Part shown: piece after piece, positions 7,975 to 14,099 of the stretch | Layout: every line of letters begins with the position of its first letter | How positions within the stretch are numbered: position 1 is the first letter of the stretch | Virus record (IMG/VR): IMGVR_UViG_3300020463_000091 | Location: 1-29,267 of that record | Length of the DNA: 29,267 nt | Direction: 5' to 3' (one strand) | Source: a virus | Notes under the pieces: generated by a model | Seen by the model: only the letters and a program-made list of their open reading frames with translations | The model's database searches: none | What the model was told of the DNA's origin: nothing | Program-made: the position numbers and the translations under genes

Positions 7975-8832
7975 ATGACAAATGAAACAAAACCTTTAAG
8001 CAAATACTATAGACAACCACAGATCTATATCAGATTCCCAAGTGGTGGACAATTTTATCCTCCACAGGTGGTCAAGCCAACTGCAAATGGTGAATACCCA
8101 GTGATGCCCATGACAGCAGTTGACGAACTTGCATTCAAAACACCGGACGCCATGATGAATGGCCAGGCGACAGTGGACGTGATTAAATCCTGCATACCTG
8201 ATATCTTAGATCCATGGCAGATAGTGAACTATGACTTGGACACAATACTTGTCGCAATCAGAATTGCCACGTACGGTGAAAAAATGGATCTAGAAGTCAC
8301 AACTCCGGTAACCAACGAGAAATACACACAATCATTGGATCTAAACACAGTGCTTGAATCACTAGTTGGCAAGCCAATTGAAAATGTCGCCGTGATGAAT
8401 GACGGCATGAAAATAACAAGCAGGCCATTGACTTACAGACAAATCACTACTTCTCAATTGACACAATTTGAACAGCAAAAAATGTATGCTCAGGTCAATA
8501 CAAGTCAACTGTCAGATGTAGAAAAAACAGCAAAGTTCCAGGAAGCATTTAAAAAACTTACGCAGTTGAATTCTAGTCTTTTATTAGGAAACATAAACAG
8601 CATTGAATTGCCTACAGGTGAAACTGTTACTGATCCTGCACAGATAAAAGAGTTTGTTGACAACGCTCCGACCAAACTTATTAAGGAACTAGAAGACAAA
8701 ATGAGTGTTTTGAGACAACAAGGTTCAGTGAAACCTATACAGATCAAAGCAACAGAAGAACAGATCAAAGCAGGAGTGCCAAGCACTTTCACAGTGCCTA
8801 TAGCATTTGATAACTCAAATTTTTTCGTATAA
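7975..8832 (+). CDS. gp26: gp26-like baseplate hub / tail-assembly protein
   Basis: This 285-residue protein starts with KYYRQPQIYIRFPSGGQFYP, then MPMTAVDELAFKTPDAMMNG and SCIPDILDPWQIVNYDLDTI. These are typical of the T4 baseplate protein family that includes gp26 and gp51 (the Pfam T4_baseplate group). T4 gp26 is 208 residues and is needed for hub assembly. Residues 1-175 carry the family core; 175-270 is more helical and variable. It is transcribed from the late promoter at 7919. The last sense codons are AAT TTT TTC GTA before TAA; they contain a TTTTTTC slippery heptamer placed to shift ribosomes into the next reading frame. That, with the tape-measure neighbour, suggests a tail-assembly chaperone role (inference). 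Confidence 0.75.
   Translation: MTNETKPLSKYYRQPQIYIRFPSGGQFYPPQVVKPTANGEYPVMPMTAVDELAFKTPDAMMNGQATVDVIKSCIPDILDPWQIVNYDLDTILVAIRIATYGEKMDLEVTTPVTNEKYTQSLDLNTVLESLVGKPIENVAVMNDGMKITSRPLTYRQITTSQLTQFEQQKMYAQVNTSQLSDVEKTAKFQEAFKKLTQLNSSLLLGNINSIELPTGETVTDPAQIKEFVDNAPTKLIKELEDKMSVLRQQGSVKPIQIKATEEQIKAGVPSTFTVPIAFDNSNFFV
8820..8826 (+). promoter_or_regulatory. Candidate programmed -1 ribosomal frameshift site TTTTTTC
   Basis: The heptamer T TTT TTC lies in the correct frame (X XXY YYZ) two codons before the stop of the gp26-like gene. After a -1 slip the next codons read CGT ATA AAA TTA GTG ACA ATG and continue without a stop through the downstream small gene to 9056. The -1 frame is closed by a TAA at 8811-8813, just upstream, so the window between that stop and the zero-frame stop at 8830-8832 is tiny and the slippery site sits inside it. 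The fused product would be 360 residues. A weak hairpin (8848-8854 with 8861-8867) lies farther downstream than usual for a stimulator. Confidence 0.6.
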
Positions 8833-8843
8833 AATTAGTGACA

Positions 8844-9056
8844 ATGGGGGAATCTGACATGATTTCCTTTTTTAAGGACCTAGAAAATGAATGTAAGAAT
8901 CTCAAGAATGAATTGTTTAAAATTTGTTGGTATATGCGTGGAGGCGTAACATACCAAGAATCCCTAGCACTATCCTTTGATGACAGACAGATCATCGGTG
9001 CACTCATAAAAGAAAACTTAGAAACAACCAAAAAAACAGGACAGCCATTTTTTTAA
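8844..9056 (+). CDS. Small CWYMRG protein, probably also made as frameshift fusion
   Basis: This protein of about 70 residues has the conserved-looking core LFKICWYMRGGVTYQESLAL, then SFDDRQIIGALIKENLETTK and a KKTGQPFF end; I recall similar proteins next to gp26 in marine T4-like phages. Possible independent starts are GTG 8838, ATG 8844 and ATG 8859; the last has GGGGGA 7 bases upstream. It is in the -1 frame relative to the gp26-like gene and open back to the TTTTTTC site at 8820, so it may instead (or also) be the C-terminal part of a 360-residue fusion. By analogy with lambda G/GT this would be the tape-measure-binding T domain (inference). No catalytic motif is seen. Confidence 0.75.
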   Translation: MGESDMISFFKDLENECKNLKNELFKICWYMRGGVTYQESLALSFDDRQIIGALIKENLETTKKTGQPFF

Positions 9057-9066
9057 TTTGAATTAT

Positions 9067-9082
9067 ATGATATTATTATCAT
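9067..9082. repeat. Short perfect inverted repeat ATGATA-TTAT-TATCAT
   Basis: This 16-base dyad lies in the 53-base gap between the small CWYMRG gene and the ATP-grasp-like gene. It is too A+T-rich to be a convincing terminator; it could be an operator or a processing hairpin. Nothing else in the gap resembles a late promoter. Confidence 0.3.
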
Positions 9083-9109
9083 GCTAATGAAAGGTTTTAA
9101 ATAAACACA

Positions 9110-10069
9110 ATGTTCAAGGGAGCATACACACCGCAGGACTCTGCACTATTTGGATCTTTTGAATGTCCAGAAGAGGTCGACATACCGTTGACCGACATAG
9201 AGGCCTATAAACTATGGCCAAATCTCAATTGGATCTACGACAAACCAAAACTGTGTGAAAGCCTCAAAGTCAAACACAACTTCTCTGGCATAATGCCTGA
9301 AGAGTTTCCTGTGTTTCAGAAACCCATTCAAAATTTACACGGACGTGGACAGAACACAAAACTTATTTCAAACCCAAAAGAATTTGAGAAGAGTTATATG
9401 CCGGGAACCTTTTGGATGCCTGCATACACAGGAAATCATTGGAGCGTGGACGTGATCATGCTTAACGGTAAGGTTGCCGATTATTTCTGTGTGCTGGGAC
9501 ATCCATCTTTTGACGGAATGTTTGACTATTGGGAATACAAGGGAAGAGTGGACGAGAACATCGGCAAGTACGATGAACATATGTTACAGGCATCTATCAA
9601 AGCAACTGACTTCTGTGAGAAACATCTTCAAGATTATGGTTGGAGCGGAGTGATTAACTTTGAACTGATAGGTGAGAACATAATCGAGGCACACTTGAGA
9701 ATGAGTCCACAATTTGCAGTGATGTACGGCGAGGCAGTCTTGAAACAGTTGCCTGACGTTTACGCAGGAAACAAGTACAAGAAAGATCCCATGAAGCAGA
9801 CACCACCCGGGGGATATGTTTTACCTATGTTTGTAGAAGAGGCTCCTAAACACGGTTTCGAGGTCAACGATAAGAAAATAAAAGAAGTTCTCGACGACGA
9901 GAACGTGCGCCACGTCAGTTTTGAGTATACTGGAGAGAACAATCTGGAAGATATCGCACACCCACCCGGCGGATTTTATCTGGGAAGTATCACAGTCACA
10001 AATCTAGACAAAGGCAAAGAACAGCGTAAAGAACTTTTCAAAGCATTTGTATCAAGAGATATTCACTAA
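9110..10069 (+). CDS. ATP-grasp-like protein of unknown substrate
   Basis: This 319-residue protein shows the order of an ATP-grasp ligase. FPVFQKP (residues 66-72, Lys 71 as candidate ATP-binding lysine) is followed by the glycine loop LHGRGQN (76-82), SNPKEFEKSY, then the YTGNHWSVDVIMLNGKVADY strand pair (106-125; compare ExxxGxEysVDvl..G), a helix, and WSGVINFELIGENIIEAHLR (178-197), which corresponds to the metal-binding vdFel....iEvNpR segment. The usual Asn of E-x-N is His 195 here. The pre-ATP-grasp N-terminal domain is short. The C-terminus has GGFYLGSITVTN. If active it would join a carboxylate to an amine or thiol using ATP; the substrate is unknown. AAAGG lies 16 bases before the ATG, so ribosome binding is weak. 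The assignment is by pattern only. Confidence 0.5.
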   Translation: MFKGAYTPQDSALFGSFECPEEVDIPLTDIEAYKLWPNLNWIYDKPKLCESLKVKHNFSGIMPEEFPVFQKPIQNLHGRGQNTKLISNPKEFEKSYMPGTFWMPAYTGNHWSVDVIMLNGKVADYFCVLGHPSFDGMFDYWEYKGRVDENIGKYDEHMLQASIKATDFCEKHLQDYGWSGVINFELIGENIIEAHLRMSPQFAVMYGEAVLKQLPDVYAGNKYKKDPMKQTPPGGYVLPMFVEEAPKHGFEVNDKKIKEVLDDENVRHVSFEYTGENNLEDIAHPPGGFYLGSITVTNLDKGKEQRKELFKAFVSRDIH

Positions 10070-10071
10070 AG

Positions 10072-10118
10072 AGATGTCTAAAGACATCTAAACTTCGCTT
10101 ACGCTCGTTTGTTTTTTT
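10072..10118 (+). terminator. Possible terminator after the ATP-grasp-like gene
   Basis: A perfect 7-bp stem AGATGTC/GACATCT with a TAAA loop starts 2 bases after the stop codon. A second weak AAAC/GTTT stem (10090-10110) runs into a seven-T tract at 10112-10118. Either part alone is modest; together they could end the late transcript from 7919. Confidence 0.4.
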
Positions 10119-10145
10119 AAAAACGCAACTGTAAGAACAAAATGC

Positions 10146-10247
10146 TTAACGCATTGCGTTTACTGTGGCAGATTTTGAAGTCACAATTCTGCTGTTTCCA
10201 GCAGAACTGACTTTGTCTCTGTGGCGAGTGTCGAAGTCACCATACAT
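10146..10247 (-). CDS. Putative 33-residue microprotein
   Basis: ATG 10247 to TAA 10146 encodes MYGDFDTRHRDKVSSAGNSR followed by IVTSKSATVNAMR. The composition is protein-like (basic, Ser/Thr-rich), and the ATG is only 2 bases after the stop of the preceding mini-frame. There is no good Shine-Dalgarno, and strong hairpins run through the same bases, so an RNA origin is equally possible. Confidence 0.3.
   Translation of the reverse strand: MYGDFDTRHRDKVSSAGNSRIVTSKSATVNAMR
10185..10208 (-). other. Strong hairpin with GAAA tetraloop
   Basis: On the minus strand AGTTCTGCTG and CAGCAGAATT pair over 10 bp (one G-U) around a GAAA loop, a GNRA tetraloop typical of structured RNAs. GTC/GAC at 10180-10182 and 10209-10211 extend it past a 2-base bulge. 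On the plus strand the loop would be TTTC, so the minus-strand RNA is the likelier structured form. Confidence 0.5.
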
Positions 10248-10249
10248 CG

Positions 10250-10396
10250 CTACCAAATTTGGCCGGGCGGTTGTGCGGTACCCGTTTGCTCATTCCTAAC
10301 AACGCGAGCCTGTAAAGTCTTTGTATGATAATCCATTACAGACTTGAGGGTGCTTCTTTTTCCTTGCAGTGCCTCATCTTTTTTTGCCGTGTGCAT
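10250..10396 (-). CDS. Putative small protein, 28-48 residues
   Basis: From ATG 10396 the frame runs 48 codons to TAG 10250-10252; an internal ATG at 10336 gives 28 codons beginning MDYHTKTLQARVVRNEQTGT and ending AQPPGQIW. The 10336 start overlaps the stop of a 13-codon frame (10377-10336, TAATG), which itself overlaps a 20-codon GTG-started frame (10436-10374, ATGA) preceded by AGG. Coupling of consecutive frames hints at real translation, but each frame is short enough to occur by chance. Confidence 0.3.
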   Translation of the reverse strand: MHTAKKDEALQGKRSTLKSVMDYHTKTLQARVVRNEQTGTAQPPGQIW

Positions 10397-10545
10397 CTTG
10401 TGATTCACCACCTACTGTCAGTTCGGCGCACTTCACGTTTTACCTGGATGCTATTTTTGCCTGTGATTTTAATTTGAGAAAGTTTGTGCCTATCACTAGT
10501 ATATAACACACACAAATTTTGAGGTCAATCTTTTTGAGTTTAAAT

Positions 10546-10986
10546 ATGGATATGAGTTGGATTTATCAAGAAAAACCCATTAATGAATTACCAAATGATT
10601 GTGTTGGCTTTGTGTATCAGATTACAAATACAACCAACGGTAAGATGTACATCGGCAAAAAATTAGCAAAATTTAGTCGATCGAGGAAACCTCTCAAGGG
10701 CAGAGTCAACAAAAGAAGATATAAAATTGAATCAGATTGGCAGGATTATTATGGATCGAGTGATGCATTAAATGAAGATATACAAAAAATTGGTAAAAGT
10801 AAATTTAAAAGAGAAATATTATTTTATTGTAAATCAAAAGCAGAATTATCTTACATAGAGGCTAGAGAACAGTTTGCACGGAAAGTGCTTGAAACAGACG
10901 ATTACTATAACGGCCATATCCGTGTGAGAATACATGGTTCGGGGATCATGAGAGAAAAATCAACCAAAGGAATACTCCAATCATAA
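10546..10986 (+). CDS. GIY-YIG-like endonuclease
   Basis: The protein (146 residues from ATG 10546; ATG 10552 is an alternative) has GFVYQITNTTNGKMYIGKKL at residues 21-40, a GIY-YIG N-terminal signature with FVY in place of GIY, followed by a basic stretch SRSRKPLKGRVNKRRYK, ESDWQDYYGSS, KREILFYCKSKAELSYIEAR and EQFARKVLETDDYYNGHIRV. The Glu in YIEARE would be the metal-binding residue of the family. T4-type phages carry free-standing GIY-YIG nucleases (Seg/homing type) and repair-type ones; no DNA-binding tail is visible, so homing activity is uncertain. GAG lies 8 bases before the ATG. It follows the structured island and ends just before a bidirectional terminator. There is no late promoter nearby, so it is probably not a late gene. 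Confidence 0.7.
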   Translation: MDMSWIYQEKPINELPNDCVGFVYQITNTTNGKMYIGKKLAKFSRSRKPLKGRVNKRRYKIESDWQDYYGSSDALNEDIQKIGKSKFKREILFYCKSKAELSYIEAREQFARKVLETDDYYNGHIRVRIHGSGIMREKSTKGILQS

Positions 10987-11024
10987 AAAAAGCCTGTACA
11001 AATAATAATGCACAGGCTTATTTT
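10984..11024. terminator. Bidirectional rho-independent terminator
   Basis: AAGCCTGT (10990-10997) and ACAGGCTT (11012-11019) form a perfect 8-bp stem with a 14-base loop, flanked by seven A on the left and TTATTTT on the right. It can therefore stop both the plus-strand nuclease transcript and the minus-strand transcript of the small basic protein, which converge here. Confidence 0.85.
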
Positions 11025-11044
11025 AACGTTAAATTAAAATCCAA

Positions 11045-11236
11045 TTACGAAGCGGCCTTCTCGGCGTTTTTCGCTTCCTGAATTTCTTTTCTTCTTGCTT
11101 TGATCAATTTTGACAAAGATGCTAATGCCTTTCTTGCTCTAGTGGCACTTGCTTTTACGCCTTTCTCTGTGAACTTTTGGTTCTCTTCAGAGTATGACTG
11201 AATCTCTGTCATGATCTGTTCATGTGTTTGTGACAT
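11045..11236 (-). CDS. Small basic Hc1-like (histone H1-like) protein
   Basis: This 63-residue helical protein contains FTEKGVKASATRARKALASL then SKLIKARRKEIQEAKN. The pattern F.EKG.KAsa.RaRKaL..L.kl.K..RkEiqe.Kn is that of the Chlamydia-type Hc1 histone H1-like family, which is also found as small proteins in bacteria and phages. It would bind DNA, perhaps organising phage or host DNA (inference). AAGGATG lies about 8 bases before the ATG. Upstream is a candidate sigma-70-type promoter: TTGACA at 11302-11307, 18 bases, TTTAAT at 11278-11283. The gene is followed by the bidirectional terminator. Confidence 0.6.
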   Translation of the reverse strand: MSQTHEQIMTEIQSYSEENQKFTEKGVKASATRARKALASLSKLIKARRKEIQEAKNAEKAAS

Positions 11237-11262
11237 AATATTACATCCTTTTTTGTTATATT

Positions 11263-11283
11263 AGTTATAACTCTTTAATTAAA
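11263..11283 (-). promoter_or_regulatory. Shared leader element, copy 1 (small basic protein)
   Basis: On the minus strand this 21-base element reads TTTAATTAAAGAGTTATAAC plus T and is identical at 19 of 21 positions to the copy in front of gp55 (15039-15059). It contains a -10-like TTTAAT, with TTGACA 18 bases further upstream (11302-11307), so it is probably part of an early or middle promoter. Confidence 0.5.
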
Positions 11284-11314
11284 GCAGAAAAGAACTGGTT
11301 TTGTCAAGTAAAAT

Positions 11315-13090
11315 CTAAATTATTATTTCAACATCGTTGGAATAATTGGTAAAACCGTTTTCTTTTACAACTTTTAATACAGAATTTACTCTGCTTACCA
11401 ATTCATCTTTGTGTGAAATCAAGAAAATATTTTTATTTTGTGTTCTCGACATATCTTTTAGGACCGCCATTGATGATTCAACTCCTGATGTGTCCATTCC
11501 AGCATCAACTAGTTCATCGATAAACAACAAATTAATTTGTTGGTAAAGAGATTCCCAAACATCTCTAAATGCCCAACTTAAACTTAATATCAATCTATTT
11601 CTTTCACCTCTACTTAAATTGTCAAAATCTAATTCTCTACCAAGTTCTTCGATCTGCACTGTGAGGTCCGAAAGGAAAGTAACTGTGTGCGGCAGTTTTA
11701 CCTGACCGAGATAGTACGCCAATCTTTGATTCAAATATGTCAAGTTCTGCTCAATTATCCTAGTTCTAACAAAAGAGTCTTTAGCAGTCAAAAGTTTATA
11801 TAAGAAATCTTGGTGTCTTCCTAAATCTTCTAATTCATTTATTTTAGTGAAGTCAACCTTTTGGATCGCTTTTTTACTTAATTCATCAATTTGTTCTTGA
11901 TAAGGGTCGGCTTCTTTTTCTAATCTTTGCAATTGATTTTTGAGATCTGCCAACGATCCTTTATGATTATATGCTTCATCTATAGAGTCATAATAAGTTT
12001 CTGGCAATGTGCCGATATCGCCAATAGAATCAATTCCTTCTGTTACAATTTTAAGGTCTCCTTCGAGTTTATTTGAATAAGTTTGAGACTCGTTGAGAGT
12101 TTGATTTAATTTGCTTACCAATTGTGTGTGTTTGTCAGTGTGTAATTCTTGTTCGCAAGTTGGACATTTTTGTTGTTCGGCATATTTTAAATCTTTTTTA
12201 GTCTTCTCCACTTGTAGGTTTGCTTTGGTAAGAGAATCTTCGTGGTACGCTTTTTCTTTTTGCAAACTTCTCAATGCTGTTTGGTTCTCATTGTGTTTTA
12301 CAACTTGTTTGTGTGCAGTTAGTTCTTTTTCAATATCAACTTTTTCTAAATCTTCTATTGCTGTTTTTAATTTTGTTACGTTTTCATGGTTTTGAGATTT
12401 CCATGCATTGCTTCTAATCTGTAAGGAATCTATGCTTTGTTCAATCTTTTCATTTGATGATGTAATAGCGTCTATTCTAAATTTTTCTTCTTGCACCTCA
12501 GTTTTGTTAGACTTCATCTGTTCTTTTAAAAGATCTGCTTTCTCACTTAAAAGTGTAATACCTAATAGTTGTTCAATTATTTCTCTTTGTTCTGCTTGTT
12601 TTGTGGCCAAGAACGGTTGTGTGTAAGTATTCAATGCTATGATGTTTTTAAACATTGCATGAGTCATACCCAATAGTTTATTAATTTCTTTTTGTGTTTC
12701 TCTGTTTTCGCCTTGTGCCTCATTGGCATCGGCATTTTGTTCAATATTGTTTGCAAAGAATTTAAAGAGTTGTGGTTTCCTACCTCTTTGTATTGTGTAA
12801 GATACATTATTTTTTTCAAAATTAACAGACACCATCATGTCTTTACTATTTGTTTTGTTTACTAAATTGTCTCGTCTTATTTGTGTCAACGCTTCACCAA
12901 AAAATACATAACTGATGGCATTGATTATAGTAGTTTTGCCTGTACCATTTCTAGCACCGGCATCGTCACCACCCAGATCCATATTTTCACCAAGTACAAG
13001 TACGAGATTTTTATTAGCAAAATCTATGCTTTGTGTAGCATTACCTACACTCATAAAGTTTTTTACAGTTAAGGTTTTAATTGTTAACAT
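11315..13090 (-). CDS. gp46: Recombination endonuclease subunit gp46 (Rad50/SbcC-like)
   Basis: This 591-residue SMC-type ATPase has an N-terminal Walker A (GARNGTGKTT, residues 45-54), two coiled-coil arms (about 180-290 and 320-410) joined by a zinc-hook CPTC, the ABC signature LSRGERNRLI near 500, and Walker B LLFIDEL followed by a D-loop. The C-terminus includes FLISHKDEL. With gp47 it forms the T4 MR complex, which resects DNA ends for recombination-dependent replication and degrades host DNA. T4 gp46 is 560 residues. It overlaps the gp47 gene by 14 bases, indicating coupled translation. Confidence 0.96.
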   Translation of the reverse strand: MLTIKTLTVKNFMSVGNATQSIDFANKNLVLVLGENMDLGGDDAGARNGTGKTTIINAISYVFFGEALTQIRRDNLVNKTNSKDMMVSVNFEKNNVSYTIQRGRKPQLFKFFANNIEQNADANEAQGENRETQKEINKLLGMTHAMFKNIIALNTYTQPFLATKQAEQREIIEQLLGITLLSEKADLLKEQMKSNKTEVQEEKFRIDAITSSNEKIEQSIDSLQIRSNAWKSQNHENVTKLKTAIEDLEKVDIEKELTAHKQVVKHNENQTALRSLQKEKAYHEDSLTKANLQVEKTKKDLKYAEQQKCPTCEQELHTDKHTQLVSKLNQTLNESQTYSNKLEGDLKIVTEGIDSIGDIGTLPETYYDSIDEAYNHKGSLADLKNQLQRLEKEADPYQEQIDELSKKAIQKVDFTKINELEDLGRHQDFLYKLLTAKDSFVRTRIIEQNLTYLNQRLAYYLGQVKLPHTVTFLSDLTVQIEELGRELDFDNLSRGERNRLILSLSWAFRDVWESLYQQINLLFIDELVDAGMDTSGVESSMAVLKDMSRTQNKNIFLISHKDELVSRVNSVLKVVKENGFTNYSNDVEIII

Positions 13091-14099
13091 CTAAATTATT
13101 ATAAATCGCCATTAAAATTTTTTTGTCATAGGTCTCAGAATCAACGCCGTCTAATTGCTTTAACACAATTTGATCAACAGAGTCGAATTTTTCAACTTTT
13201 ACCAGTGGTTGCTGTGCTTGGTCAATTTGTTCTGGAATTAGTTGTAATTCTCTTAATTTGTATTTTTCCATGAACGTTTCTCTTATAAAATTTGCCTCTT
13301 CGTAAGATATCTTTATGTCTAATGAAACTCTCACATACATATTTGGTTGCAACATATCGTCAGCATCGTTCAATAGTTTACTAATTTTGAAATTTCTATA
13401 TCTTGGCATATCGGGCCAATTGATATACTTTGGTTTGCCATCCCATTCTAATATCATCATACCACGTTCGTCATCTCCGGCGTCTGCGTAATTGTGTGGA
13501 AATGCATTTCCCATATAATGAATATTATTGCTAATCTGCCTTTTATGGAAGTGTCCTGTGAACATATATTCTTGATTCTTAAAATGTTCTGCTTTGATAG
13601 TACCTGTGTCAGGCATATCTACCATTGCGTTCATTTTAAAATATGGTAATTCAAAATGTCCAAACATATACCTTGCTTTTATTTCTTTTATTTTTTTCCA
13701 TTCGTCTTGCACCACCCATGGAATAATTGCCACATCGTTCTCAATAATCCATTCATTTACAATATGGACGTTTGGAATATATCTTACAAACTCCATGCTA
13801 TTAATTTCTCTTTTGTCTCTGTAAAACAAATCGTGATTGCCCATTATGACATAAACTTTTTCAAAGGCCTTCCCTAACCTTTCCATGTTTGAAACTGTGT
13901 AGTTCATAGTGGATACGTTTGTGGACGATCTGTGGTGATGCCAATCGCCTAAAAATATGCAAGTTTCACACCCGTGTGCTTTTGCTTGTTCTATAAACCA
14001 GTTAACAAACGATTCACAATCATCATTGTGTATTCTGCTGTTACCCTTCATACCGAAGTGTATGTCAGTAAAGCAGGCGACTTTATTAAAAAAGTTCAT
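13077..14099 (-). CDS. gp47: Recombination endonuclease subunit gp47 (Mre11/SbcD-like)
   Basis: This 340-residue calcineurin-type phosphoesterase has all metal-binding motifs in order: FTDIHFG (Asp 12, His 14), FLGDWHHHR (Asp 52, His 54), VIMGNHDLF (Asn 88, His 89, Asp 90), MFGHFE, and FTGHFHKRQ. T4 gp47 is 339 residues. It is the nuclease partner of gp46. Its ATG overlaps the gp55 stop (TAATG), and it in turn overlaps gp46, so 55-47-46 form one minus-strand operon, similar to the gene neighbourhood in T4. Confidence 0.97.
   Translation of the reverse strand: MNFFNKVACFTDIHFGMKGNSRIHNDDCESFVNWFIEQAKAHGCETCIFLGDWHHHRSSTNVSTMNYTVSNMERLGKAFEKVYVIMGNHDLFYRDKREINSMEFVRYIPNVHIVNEWIIENDVAIIPWVVQDEWKKIKEIKARYMFGHFELPYFKMNAMVDMPDTGTIKAEHFKNQEYMFTGHFHKRQISNNIHYMGNAFPHNYADAGDDERGMMILEWDGKPKYINWPDMPRYRNFKISKLLNDADDMLQPNMYVRVSLDIKISYEEANFIRETFMEKYKLRELQLIPEQIDQAQQPLVKVEKFDSVDQIVLKQLDGVDSETYDKKILMAIYNNLDVNN

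Larger units (their letters stand above)
10070..10518. other. Gene-poor, GC-elevated, hairpin-rich island
   Basis: There are 449 bases between two plus-strand genes with no long reading frame. Base composition is visibly richer in G+C than the flanks. Seen: a hairpin at 10072-10089 and T-tract at 10112-10118; a 10-bp hairpin with a tetraloop at 10185-10208; an 11-bp bulged hairpin at 10315-10345; bulged stems at 10224-10250 and 10267-10305; and, on the minus strand, a chain of four coupled mini-frames (20, 13, 28 and 33 codons) covering 10436 to 10146. No tRNA, tmRNA or RNase P core motif was found. It may be a structured RNA, a set of microproteins, or a decayed gene. Confidence 0.5.

Noticed and set aside
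8848-8867. Hairpin as frameshift stimulator
   Set aside because: GGGAATC/GATTTCC can pair over 7 bp, but it begins about 21 bases after the slippery site, well beyond the usual 5-9 base spacer; it may instead mask the ribosome site before 8859.
10070-10518. tRNA, tmRNA or RNase P gene
   Set aside because: No T-loop GGTTCGAAT-type motif, no acceptor stem with CCA, no tmRNA tag frame and no RNase P core was found on either strand.
10070-10986. Group I intron with GIY-YIG homing endonuclease
   Set aside because: The flanking genes are both complete and not split halves of one gene, and the conserved P/Q/R/S core elements are not convincing; CAGAGAC near 10216 is only a weak R-like match.
11275-11292. 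MotA-box-driven middle promoter (TGCTTTA)
   Set aside because: The core matches, but spacing to the -10-like sequence is shorter than in T4, the second copy of the shared element lacks it, and marine T4-like phages are not known to me to have MotA.
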